Assembly (NCBI GenBank): GCA_934746185.1
Contig: CAKVEY010000002.1
Coordinates: 1-32,462, forward strand
Length of the DNA stretch: 32,462 nt
From: an uncultured Clostridia bacterium
GTDB lineage: Bacteria; Bacillota; Clostridia; Christensenellales; UBA1242
Direction: 5' to 3'
Under the pieces are notes generated by a model, which was not told where the DNA came from, searched no databases, and saw nothing but the letters and a program-made list of their open reading frames with translations. Below are positions 8,236 to 14,725 of the stretch, one piece after another (within the stretch, counting starts at the first letter, position 1; the number at the start of each line of letters is the position of its first letter). Made by a program: the position numbers and the translations under genes.

Positions 8236-8940
8236 TTACCCCAAGTTTACAACACTATTAAAATCTATATTGTGTTTAATAATGTAATTTAATCCTAAAT
8301 TTGTTTCACCAACATTGCTGGGTTTATGAGCGTCCGAACTTAAAATAAACTTTGTGCCATTTTGTTTCATATATTCTATTTCGCTATCGTCAAAACAAAT
8401 TCTTTTTCCGTTTAATTCAATCAAAACGCCCTTTTTAGCGCACTCATCACTAAGTTTTTGAACATCAACTTTAACCCCATAATTTAAGTGAGTTAAAATT
8501 TTAATATCATATTTATTTATTGCTTTTATATAAGCATTCGTTACTTTTTCTTTTTGTTTTTTTGTTTTAAAAATTTTAGTTAAAACTGAAAACCAAAACG
8601 TTTTCCATTTAGGTTTTAGCATTTTATGATAGCCCATAATAATTATATCTAAATATTTTTTATCTTCTTCTAAAACGTCAATATCGCCGTCATAATTTAA
8701 TAAATTTGCTTCAACGCCTAATAATACTTTTATATTATATTTTTTGCTTAATCTTTCACATTCACTTTTCATAAACGGAAGATTTTTTCGTTTAACAGCA
8801 TAACTAAAATGGTCAAAACCGTGGTCAGTAATAGCAACACAAGTTAATCCTTTTTCTTTTGCTACTTTTACATTATCTTCAATAGTTCCTGTTCCGTGGC
8901 TAAATATTGTATGTGTATGTAAATCATAAATAACTTTCAT
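8236..8940 (-). CDS. PHP-domain metal-dependent phosphoesterase (YcdX / histidinol-phosphatase-like)
   Basis: A single-domain 234-residue PHP protein, cytoplasmic. The metal-binding series is complete: DLHTHT (6-11), FSHG (13-16), TDHG (near 40), GVEANL (near 69), MGYHKM, LTHLNYG and SSDAHKPSNVG near the C-terminus. PHP proteins bind two or three metal ions and hydrolyse phosphate esters; the substrate here is unknown. PHP genes next to murB and whiA are common in Clostridia, so this is the normal neighbourhood, although no one-enzyme function is established for that subgroup. The start lies 4 nt after the murB stop and has no Shine-Dalgarno. A TGATATTAT element ending 6 nt upstream could provide an internal leaderless start; coupling to murB translation is the alternative. 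Confidence 0.88.
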   Translation of the reverse strand: MKVIYDLHTHTIFSHGTGTIEDNVKVAKEKGLTCVAITDHGFDHFSYAVKRKNLPFMKSECERLSKKYNIKVLLGVEANLLNYDGDIDVLEEDKKYLDIIIMGYHKMLKPKWKTFWFSVLTKIFKTKKQKEKVTNAYIKAINKYDIKILTHLNYGVKVDVQKLSDECAKKGVLIELNGKRICFDDSEIEYMKQNGTKFILSSDAHKPSNVGETNLGLNYIIKHNIDFNSVVNLG

Positions 8941-8944
8941 ATTA

Positions 8945-9838
8945 TTATAATATCACAATTTCAAGTTCTAAATCAATATTCTTTTCATCTTTTATTTTAT
9001 TTTTAACAAAATCTATCAAATTAATTACATCATCAAAACTCGCGTTATTATAATTTATAATAAATCCTGCGTGCTTTTCGCTTATCATTGCTCCACCAAT
9101 AGTTTTTCCTTTTAACCCGAGTTCATCAATTAGTTTACTAATAATTACACCGTCAACTCTTTTAAACACACTTCCAGCACTAGGATAATCATAAGGTTGC
9201 TTACTTTTTCTTGTTTCAATAATTTCTTTTAACCTTTTTTCAATTTTTTCTTTACTATCCTTTTTGAGCAAAAATTCAGCACCTAAAACAACATAATTTG
9301 TATGATTTTTAAATTCACTTGTTCGATAAGAAAAAGTTAAATCGTTTTTGCGAGCTCTTATTAATTTTTTGCCGTTAAAATAATAAACTTTTGTTAAATT
9401 ATCACTAATAGATGCACCAAAAGCCCCACAATTTTGAACAACGCCACCACCAACGCTACCAGGAATTCCGTAAGTTCGCTCTAAACCAGATAAAGAATTT
9501 TCGCACAAAACTTCATTAAATTTAAAAAGTGAAACGCCACTTTCGGCATAAACTTTTTCGTTTTCCACATTAATTTTATTTAATTTTTTTAGTGATATAA
9601 CAACATCTTTGTCGCCATTAATCAAAACATTTGTTGCGTTGCCTAAAACAATAAAATTTATGTTATTTTTAGTTAAATATTTTAATAATTTAATGGCCAT
9701 TTTAATGCTAGACGGATAAAGCATAAAGTGAGCAACTCCACCTATTTTAAAACCAGAATACTCTTTTAAACTCGCTTCTAATTCTATGTTGTTTTTACCT
9801 AATATTTTATATAGTTTTATAATGTTTTTTAAATTCAT
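8945..9838 (-). CDS. murB: UDP-N-acetylenolpyruvoylglucosamine reductase (MurB)
   Basis: FAD- and NADPH-dependent reductase that forms UDP-N-acetylmuramate in cytoplasmic peptidoglycan synthesis. The 297 aa fit the short, type II MurB form. Visible are FKIGG (30-34), the FAD-binding GNATNVLI (66-73), GLERTYGIPGSVGGGVVQN (118-136) with CGAFG, FSYRTSEF (169-176; Arg172), YPSAGSVF (218-225) with the proton-donor Ser223, SEKHAGFIIN (253-262), and the C-terminal catalytic Glu, probably Glu293 in LELEI. AGGTG precedes the ATG by 5 nt, inside the 7-nt gap after the solute-binding gene. The FAD loop has Ala-Thr-Asn where Gly-Ser-Asn is usual, a mild change. Confidence 0.95.
   Translation of the reverse strand: MNLKNIIKLYKILGKNNIELEASLKEYSGFKIGGVAHFMLYPSSIKMAIKLLKYLTKNNINFIVLGNATNVLINGDKDVVISLKKLNKINVENEKVYAESGVSLFKFNEVLCENSLSGLERTYGIPGSVGGGVVQNCGAFGASISDNLTKVYYFNGKKLIRARKNDLTFSYRTSEFKNHTNYVVLGAEFLLKKDSKEKIEKRLKEIIETRKSKQPYDYPSAGSVFKRVDGVIISKLIDELGLKGKTIGGAMISEKHAGFIINYNNASFDDVINLIDFVKNKIKDEKNIDLELEIVIL
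8947..8955 (-). promoter_or_regulatory. Possible internal extended -10 before the PHP gene
   Basis: Minus strand TGATATTAT (8955-8947) lies exactly 6 nt before the PHP ATG, the same geometry as at dnaE and uvrC. It overlaps the murB stop codon, so chance similarity in AT-rich DNA is possible. Confidence 0.3.
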
Positions 9839-9845
9839 ACTTCAC

Positions 9846-10919
9846 CTAGTTTAAATATTTTAAGATTTCATTTTTGTTATCTTTTAAATTGTAAAAATAA
9901 TCTTCTAAACTGTTTTTTATATTTTTTAGAGTAACATTAGAATAAAACACATTTATTGTTTTTAATGGTTTTAATAGCGTTTTATTAAACTCTTTATAAC
10001 TATCATCGGTGTAAATGTTTTTGTTTAAAACAGAAAACATACCAATATTGCTTAAATTGTCCTGCACATTATCGCTCACTAAATATTCTAAAAATTTTTG
10101 TGATATTTGTTCAGTTTTTGCGTTTGACTTAAAAATTCCACCATAAACGATTAAATCGGTGTAACCACCAAGATTGATATAATTACACTGCATTTTTAAA
10201 TTGTTTTCCCTATTTTTGCATCTAAAAAAATCTCTTTGAGTTCCAAGCAAACTATTGTAATTTTCGTGAATAAATTTATCGTAGGCATCAAAACTATTAA
10301 CACTAATATCACTATTTACTTTTGGTGCTAAATTATTTACAAAAAGACTAAATAGTGGAATGTTATAATCTTCACGAGAATAAATAAGCGAACTACTTAA
10401 AATATCTTGCGTATTTGTTGAAGATAATTTTTCTTTGTTTGTTATTAATGAATAACCACCAAGCATTATAGGAAGAGCTTTAATTTTTTTATCAATAATA
10501 GACGATTTTATAAGGTCATCTCTTATATTATATTGCGAACTAATTGATACTAAATCGTTTACTATGTAATCGCCTGTTCCAATTCCAAAAGTTATAATAG
10601 ATGGTTTTTTATTAGATTTTAAATTTAACTCTAATTGCTCTAAGGTTATGTTTTTAACTAAAATTAAAACTCCTTTGTGCTTTTTTTCAAACTCCACACA
10701 CCTATTTTCTATAAAAGTTGTTCGACTAACACTCCCACCTTCAAAAGTATCTACATTCCATAGTTCAATAACGCCGTTATATTCAAACTTGTATTCACTA
10801 TTTAGGTTATAATTTAACGAATTTATTTTAGTAAAAAGTGGATAAGGTGCAATTATTAAAAAAGTAAGCAAAATAATTGTAATTAAAATCTTAAAGAAAT
10901 TTTTGCGTAAAAAAATCAT
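9846..10919 (-). CDS. Membrane-anchored extracellular solute-binding protein (ABC type 1 fold), orphan
   Basis: A 357-residue protein with an N-terminal hydrophobic segment (about 9-28, after MIFLRKNFFK) and no Cys lipobox, so it is probably held by an uncleaved signal-anchor with the rest outside the cell. The sequence after it follows the family 1 solute-binding pattern: IELWNVDTFEGG (about 51-62), FEKKHKGV, a DILSSSL-type region, GGYTDLIVYGGIF and QKFLEYLVSD near the C-terminus. Such proteins normally capture sugars or other ligands for an ABC permease, but no permease or ATPase gene is near. It sits 38 nt after uvrC and 7 nt before murB. No Shine-Dalgarno precedes the ATG; TAAAAT ends 5 nt upstream. 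A lone anchored copy in a cell-wall operon could instead be a sensor or envelope factor. Confidence 0.78.
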   Translation of the reverse strand: MIFLRKNFFKILITIILLTFLIIAPYPLFTKINSLNYNLNSEYKFEYNGVIELWNVDTFEGGSVSRTTFIENRCVEFEKKHKGVLILVKNITLEQLELNLKSNKKPSIITFGIGTGDYIVNDLVSISSQYNIRDDLIKSSIIDKKIKALPIMLGGYSLITNKEKLSSTNTQDILSSSLIYSREDYNIPLFSLFVNNLAPKVNSDISVNSFDAYDKFIHENYNSLLGTQRDFFRCKNRENNLKMQCNYINLGGYTDLIVYGGIFKSNAKTEQISQKFLEYLVSDNVQDNLSNIGMFSVLNKNIYTDDSYKEFNKTLLKPLKTINVFYSNVTLKNIKNSLEDYFYNLKDNKNEILKYLN

Positions 10920-10957
10920 ATTAAATTTTATTCATTAATATGATTTTATATGTTTAT

Positions 10958-12766
10958 TTAATTAAAATGTTTAATAATCTGCAAAGCTAAATTTTCGTTA
11001 ATACCTTTCAATTTAGTTAAATCTTCTATTTTTGCATTTTTTATATTATCAATCGTTTTAAATTTATTAAATATTAATTTTGCTTTTGTTTCGCCAATTC
11101 CTTCAATATCTAAAAGCCTGCTTTTAAGTTCGCTCTTGTTTCTTAAATTTCGGTGAAAAGTAATTGCAAATCTATGACTTTCATCTCTTACTCTTTGCAA
11201 AAGTTGTAAACTATAATCATTTCTTTTTAAAACTACGGGAATAGGACTATTTTCTTTAAAAATTTCTTCTTCTTTTTTTGCTAGCGAAATCAATTCAATC
11301 TCATCATCAAACTCCCTTAAAATTTTGCTTGCACTAGAAAGTTGCCCCTTGCCACCATCAATCAAAATTAAATTAGGTTTTTGCGAAAAACTTTCGTCAG
11401 TACCTTTTTTAAGCTCGGTCATTCTTCTTTTAATAACTTCACTCATACTTCTAAAATCATCAGGGCCTTCAAAACTAGTTATTCTAAATTTTCGATAGTG
11501 GCTTTTTAAAGGTTCACCATTTACAAAAACAACCATACTAGCAACTTTGTTAGTGCCCGAAATATTAGAAATATCATAACCTTCTATTCTAAAAGGCGTT
11601 TGTTTTAAATTTAGTTTTGTTTGAAGATTTTTGCAAGCGTTAATTGTTCGCTCTTGTTTTAAGTTTTCTAAATTCAAACTTTTTTCTAAATATTCTTTTG
11701 CATTGCTATTTGCCACATTTTGTAGAGTTTTTTTAGTTCCTTTTATGGCTTTAACAATATTAACTTTTTTATCAAAATTTTTAATAAAAAACTCTTCTAA
11801 AACACTTTCATTTTCAAAATAATCTGGCACGACAATTTCATTTGGTAATAATTTATTGTTTAAATAATATTGCACAAAAAAGTTTGTTATATCACTTTCT
11901 ACAATTAATTTATTAATCAAATTAAAACTTTCCATACCTATCATTTTGCCGTTACGAATAATTAACACGCATAAACACGCATTGTTATTTAAGTAATAAC
12001 TTCCAACAACATCTATATTTAATTTTTTAGCAAATTGAGTAGTGTATTTATTGTTTATTTTCTCTAACATTTCAATTTGATTTTTATAATTTATTGCACT
12101 TTCAAAATTTTCTAAATTAGCTGAATTAATCATTTTTTTTGTTAAAATCTCTTTAACTTTAACTGTATCTCCATTTAAAAAATCTATAACATCATCAACT
12201 ATTTTATTATAATCTTCAACAGATATTCGATTAGTGCAAGGCGCAGAACACTCCCCTAAACTATATTTTAAACACTCTCGCTTTTCAGGTTTTTTCAAAC
12301 TTAAATTGCAACTTCTAAGTGGATACGCATATTTTACTATATCCATAACACTATGAGCTGAAATTCCGTTAAAATATGGTCCAAAATATTTAACATTTTT
12401 TTTAAAATCGACTTTTCTTGTAAGTTCAAGTTTAGGAAAATCTTTGTTTAAATCTAACTTTAAATACGCAAAATTCTTGCCGTCTTTTAACAAAATGTTA
12501 TAATGTGGCTGATATTTTTTTATTAAGTTATTTTCAAGCATTAAAGCATCATATTCGCTATTAGTTAAAATATAATCAAAATTCTTAATGTTTTCAACAA
12601 GAAGTGTTGTTTTTAAGTTTTTTTCTCTACTATCAAAATACTGATTAACTCTACGCTTTAAATTTTTTGCTTTACCCACATAAATAACGTTATTGTTACT
12701 ATCTTTCATTAAATAAACGCCACTAGATGACGGCAAATTATTTAGCTTCTCTTTTAAATTAACCAT
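10958..12766 (-). CDS. uvrC: UvrABC system protein C (excinuclease subunit)
   Basis: Makes the two incisions in nucleotide-excision repair after UvrA/UvrB load at damage. At 602 aa it is full length. An N-terminal GIY-YIG nuclease (GVYLM at 16-20, IYVGKA at 28-33, then RVNQYF) makes the 3' cut. Four Cys spaced as in the iron-sulfur motif (RSCN, RECL, GECSAPC) follow near 150-178. A UVR motif near 205-240 (FESAINYKNQIEML) contacts UvrB. The RNase H-like half (YDISNISG, LILIDGGKGQ, ESHRFAITFHR) makes the 5' cut, and a C-terminal helix-hairpin-helix (IEGIGETKA, LKGINENLA) binds DNA. It is first in a seven-gene leftward operon. An extended -10 ends 6 nt before the ATG, with no ribosome-binding site. 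Confidence 0.96.
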   Translation of the reverse strand: MVNLKEKLNNLPSSSGVYLMKDSNNNVIYVGKAKNLKRRVNQYFDSREKNLKTTLLVENIKNFDYILTNSEYDALMLENNLIKKYQPHYNILLKDGKNFAYLKLDLNKDFPKLELTRKVDFKKNVKYFGPYFNGISAHSVMDIVKYAYPLRSCNLSLKKPEKRECLKYSLGECSAPCTNRISVEDYNKIVDDVIDFLNGDTVKVKEILTKKMINSANLENFESAINYKNQIEMLEKINNKYTTQFAKKLNIDVVGSYYLNNNACLCVLIIRNGKMIGMESFNLINKLIVESDITNFFVQYYLNNKLLPNEIVVPDYFENESVLEEFFIKNFDKKVNIVKAIKGTKKTLQNVANSNAKEYLEKSLNLENLKQERTINACKNLQTKLNLKQTPFRIEGYDISNISGTNKVASMVVFVNGEPLKSHYRKFRITSFEGPDDFRSMSEVIKRRMTELKKGTDESFSQKPNLILIDGGKGQLSSASKILREFDDEIELISLAKKEEEIFKENSPIPVVLKRNDYSLQLLQRVRDESHRFAITFHRNLRNKSELKSRLLDIEGIGETKAKLIFNKFKTIDNIKNAKIEDLTKLKGINENLALQIIKHFN

Positions 12767-12772
12767 ATTTTT

Positions 12773-12799
12773 ATTATATCACAAAATTATTAAACTCAA
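12773..12799 (-). promoter_or_regulatory. Promoter of the uvrC operon, positioned for a leaderless transcript
   Basis: Minus strand TTGAGT (12799-12794), 15 nt, then TATAAT (12778-12773) extended by TGA (12781-12779). AAAAAT then leads directly into the uvrC ATG. The -10 and its distance to the ATG match the dnaE promoter. Confidence 0.6.
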
Positions 12800-12821
12800 C
12801 CAAATTAAATATCTAATTTTA

Positions 12822-12850
12822 TTGATTTTTTGTTGCGAATTTGCTAACAT
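12822..12850 (+). promoter_or_regulatory. Promoter of the 68-residue XRE regulator, positioned for a leaderless transcript
   Basis: TTGATT (12822-12827), 17 nt, TAACAT (12845-12850) with a TGC extension at 12842-12844. Seven nt (TTAATAT) separate it from the ATG at 12858, and there is no Shine-Dalgarno. It diverges from the uvrC promoter. Confidence 0.6.
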
Positions 12851-12857
12851 TTAATAT

Positions 12858-13064
12858 ATGATAAATGATTTTTGTGAAAGACTAAAAGAGATTAGAACTA
12901 AAAATAAAATTACATTAAGGCAATTAGCACAAGCGCTTAATGTAAATTTTTCTACTATTTCACGCTGGGAAAATGGTGAAATCACTCCATCTATTGATTA
13001 TTTAAAACAAATATGCGATTATTTTGATATATCAGCAGATTATTTATTAGGTAGAATTGATTAA
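12858..13064 (+). CDS. XRE-family helix-turn-helix transcriptional regulator
   Basis: A 68-residue protein that is just one HTH_3 (Cro/CI-type) domain: RLKEIRTKNKITLRQLAQALNV is the start of the domain in outline, with FSTISRWENG (31-40) as the recognition helix and turn, and ISADYLLGR at the C-terminus. It should bind DNA as a dimer; its targets are unknown. It lies alone between the divergent uvrC promoter and a terminator that overlaps its stop codon. It shares the terminal SADYLLG block with two XRE genes near 17.3-17.9 kb but is less like either than they are to each other. The lack of a ribosome-binding site fits leaderless translation. Confidence 0.88.
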   Translation: MINDFCERLKEIRTKNKITLRQLAQALNVNFSTISRWENGEITPSIDYLKQICDYFDISADYLLGRID

Positions 13065-13087
13065 AAAAGTGCTTAAAGCACTTTTTT
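13064..13087 (+). terminator. Intrinsic terminator of the XRE gene
   Basis: AAAAAGTGC (13064-13072), loop TTAAA, GCACTTTTTT (13078-13087). The stem begins in the TAA stop codon; poly-A and poly-T flanks make it potentially bidirectional, so it could also end arsR-like transcription from the right. Confidence 0.85.
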
Positions 13088-13210
13088 GTTTTTTAAAATT
13101 TTGTTATTTTTAAATTGCATTTTATTTAATTAAACACTTATTGCATATTTTTACAAATTAAAATGTAACTTAAATAATAAACTCTTTTTACTTTAACTAA
13201 ATAATATGTA

Positions 13211-13597
13211 TTACATCATTAAATAATTAACGCCAGTTAGTAAACAATCATTTATTTGTTTGTCGGCAATAGAATAGTAGATTATTTTCCCATCTCTACG
13301 AAATTTTACTGCCCCAACACTTTTAAGTAGTTTTAATTGATGACTAACTGTTGTTTGATTTAACTTTAAAATTCTAGAAATATCATTTACACATAATTCG
13401 CTAACCGAAAGTGCCGAAATGATTTTTATTCTAGTTTCATCGCTAAACATACTAAAAAATTCGGCAAGCAAGCGTAAAGATTTTTCTTCGGGCAAATAAT
13501 ATTTAATATCATTTACAATTTTATCATCGGCTTTAATGTTGTTATTACAATTATTATTTCCTTCTTCTAAATTGTATATTTTATTCAAATTAACCAT
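13211..13597 (-). CDS. ArsR/SmtB-family winged-helix regulator lacking the usual metal ligands
   Basis: A 128-residue dimeric winged-helix repressor by family. Recognisable parts are FFSMFSDETRIKII (about 47-60), the alpha-3 helix SELCVNDIS (66-74), the recognition helix QTTVSHQLKLLKSVGAV (81-97) and the wing RRDGKIIYYSI (100-110). Relatives sense metals through ELCVCD in alpha-3 or Asp-X-His...His-X2-Glu in alpha-5. Here alpha-3 keeps only Cys69 (the second Cys is Asn71), and the alpha-5 series Asp112, Gln114, Tyr125, Met128 keeps only Asp. An Asn-rich N-terminal tail has a single Cys17. GGAGG precedes the ATG. It diverges from the small Cys-rich gene at 13713, a natural target. Its signal may be non-metal, or it may be signal-blind. 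Confidence 0.87.
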   Translation of the reverse strand: MVNLNKIYNLEEGNNNCNNNIKADDKIVNDIKYYLPEEKSLRLLAEFFSMFSDETRIKIISALSVSELCVNDISRILKLNQTTVSHQLKLLKSVGAVKFRRDGKIIYYSIADKQINDCLLTGVNYLMM

Positions 13598-13615
13598 AAT
13601 TTAACCTCCACAAAC

Positions 13616-13624
13616 ATTATATCA
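13616..13624 (-). promoter_or_regulatory. Extended -10 of the ArsR-like gene
   Basis: Minus strand TGATATAAT (13624-13616), identical to the uvrC and dnaE elements, but here followed by an 18-nt leader with GGAGG. No convincing -35 is present (ATTCCC at 17 nt). Confidence 0.5.
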
Positions 13625-13663
13625 AAAATTATAAATATGGGAATATTAGCACATTTACTAATT

Positions 13664-13692
13664 TTGTTGCATAAATAGTTTTATAGTAATAT
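13664..13692 (+). promoter_or_regulatory. Promoter of the 62-residue Cys/Leu-rich protein gene
   Basis: TTGTTG (13664-13669), 17 nt, TAATAT (13687-13692), followed by AAAGGAGG and ATG at 13713. A short inverted repeat ATTAG-N8-CTAAT (13645-13662) lies between this promoter and the arsR -10 and is a possible operator. Confidence 0.45.
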
Positions 13693-13712
13693 TTTGTCAA
13701 AAGGAGGCAAAT

Positions 13713-13901
13713 ATGATTTATTCGCAAGATGTCTTACTTATTTTACTATTATCAATTTTAACAAGTGCAGGTAATATCGACTTAAACACTAACACTAACT
13801 TCTTACTTCTACTTTTATTAACTTTATCTAATAGTAATACAGGCTGTCCTACAAATACTTGTTCTAGTTGTAGTAGGAGATACGCAGGATTTACAATATA
13901 A
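13713..13901 (+). CDS. Small Leu-rich protein with Cys-rich C-terminus, unknown function
   Basis: A 62-residue product with two hydrophobic stretches (VLLILLLSIL, residues 7-16; FLLLLLLTL, 30-38) separated by an Asn/Thr-rich linker, and a C-terminal CPTNTCSSCSRR block (45-56) with three Cys. I do not recognise a family. Support for a real gene is strong for its size: a near-perfect AAAGGAGG with 6-7 nt spacing, its own promoter and a strong terminator 18 nt after the stop. It is divergent from the ArsR-like gene, which may control it. It could be a membrane peptide, a secreted peptide precursor or a small metal/thiol protein; the sequence does not decide. Confidence 0.68.
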   Translation: MIYSQDVLLILLLSILTSAGNIDLNTNTNFLLLLLLTLSNSNTGCPTNTCSSCSRRYAGFTI

Positions 13902-13919
13902 CTTTATCATCAAAAAAAG

Positions 13920-13962
13920 AACGCTTTAAAGAGATTTATTCTTATTATTAAAGCGTTTTTTC
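13920..13962 (+). terminator. Intrinsic terminator of the 62-residue gene
   Basis: AACGCTTTAA (13920-13929) pairs with TTAAAGCGTT (13948-13957) across an 18-nt loop and is followed by a T-run; upstream A residues extend the stem. Confidence 0.85.
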
Positions 13963-13981
13963 TATAAAAATAAAATTAGTA

Positions 13982-14010
13982 TTGACATTACTATAAAAAA
14001 GCGTTAAACT
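13982..14010 (+). promoter_or_regulatory. Promoter of the two-helix membrane protein gene
   Basis: A consensus TTGACA (13982-13987), 17 nt, TAAACT (14005-14010). AAGGAG (14019-14024) precedes the ATG at 14030. Confidence 0.75.
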
Positions 14011-14029
14011 TATTTAATAAGGAGATTAT

Positions 14030-14491
14030 ATGAAATTAAACGAAGAAATTAAACAAATTAGCCAAAAAGACTTAACAAATTTAAATGGTGAAGAGTTAAA
14101 AAATTATAGCGTACAATTAATGAATCTAACTACAAGTGCAGACGCTAATGCAAACAAATGGAAAAAGATTTATCAAATTGTAGGTGGGATTATATCTTTG
14201 GTTGCCACACTTTTAATTGTTTGTGCTATTTTTAGTTATCGACGAACTTTGAATACAACAGTAATGACAATATCCTATGTTTTTGCCGGAATATTATTAA
14301 TGTCAACTTATGTATTAAAATTCTTTTATAAAAAAGCAACAAGCGATAGTGAAAAAATGAAAAGAATTTACAGTTTAAAATTAGTTGAAATTAATAACCA
14401 AATTGCAAAAAATGCAACAAAAAATTCTAACAACGCAGTAAACAATTCTAACAACGAAACAGTCGCAGAAACCCCAGCCGAAAACAAATAG
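14030..14491 (+). CDS. Two-pass membrane protein of unknown function
   Basis: A 153-residue protein with a charged, helix-forming N-terminus (1-45), two hydrophobic segments (about 47-68 and 77-99) joined by a short loop containing RR (71-72), a basic helical region (101-128) and an Asn-rich, then Glu/Pro-rich tail (130-153). The positive residues near 100-112 suggest that both ends face the cytoplasm. I recognise no family and see no catalytic motif. It is a single-gene unit with its own consensus promoter, AAGGAG and terminator, between the small Cys-rich gene and the convergent prfA operon. The tail looks disordered and might bind a partner. Helical membrane segments are a reading of hydrophobicity, not a prediction run. 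Confidence 0.82.
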   Translation: MKLNEEIKQISQKDLTNLNGEELKNYSVQLMNLTTSADANANKWKKIYQIVGGIISLVATLLIVCAIFSYRRTLNTTVMTISYVFAGILLMSTYVLKFFYKKATSDSEKMKRIYSLKLVEINNQIAKNATKNSNNAVNNSNNETVAETPAENK

Positions 14492-14523
14492 AATTAAATT
14501 AAAAAACTAATTGTTAAAACAAG

Positions 14524-14545
14524 AAGTGCCAAATGGCACTTTTTT
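14524..14545 (+). terminator. Intrinsic terminator of the two-helix membrane protein gene
   Basis: AAGTGCC (14524-14530), loop AAAT, GGCACTT (14535-14541), then T-run. Confidence 0.88.
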
Positions 14546-14647
14546 ATTTACTTACTTTTAAAATATATAATTTATAAGGTTTAAAGTTATTATATTAATT
14601 AGTAGTTTTTAAAATATTTATAAAATACGAATTACTTAACAAGCAAC

Positions 14648-14681
14648 AAAAAATATCTTGACAATTTCAAGATATTTTTTT
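14648..14681. terminator. Intrinsic terminator downstream of prfA
   Basis: AAATATCTTGA (14651-14661) and TCAAGATATTT (14667-14677) form an 11-bp stem with a 5-nt loop and A/T runs on both sides. It lies about 50 nt beyond the prfA stop on the minus strand and could act in both directions. Confidence 0.75.
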
Positions 14682-14725
14682 ATGGTTATATAAGATTGTT
14701 TTTCAATAAGTTATATAAATCGTAA

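Noticed and set aside
14546..14647. Possible short gene between the two convergent terminators
   Set aside because: The stretch is AT-rich with early stops in all frames and no ribosome-binding site.
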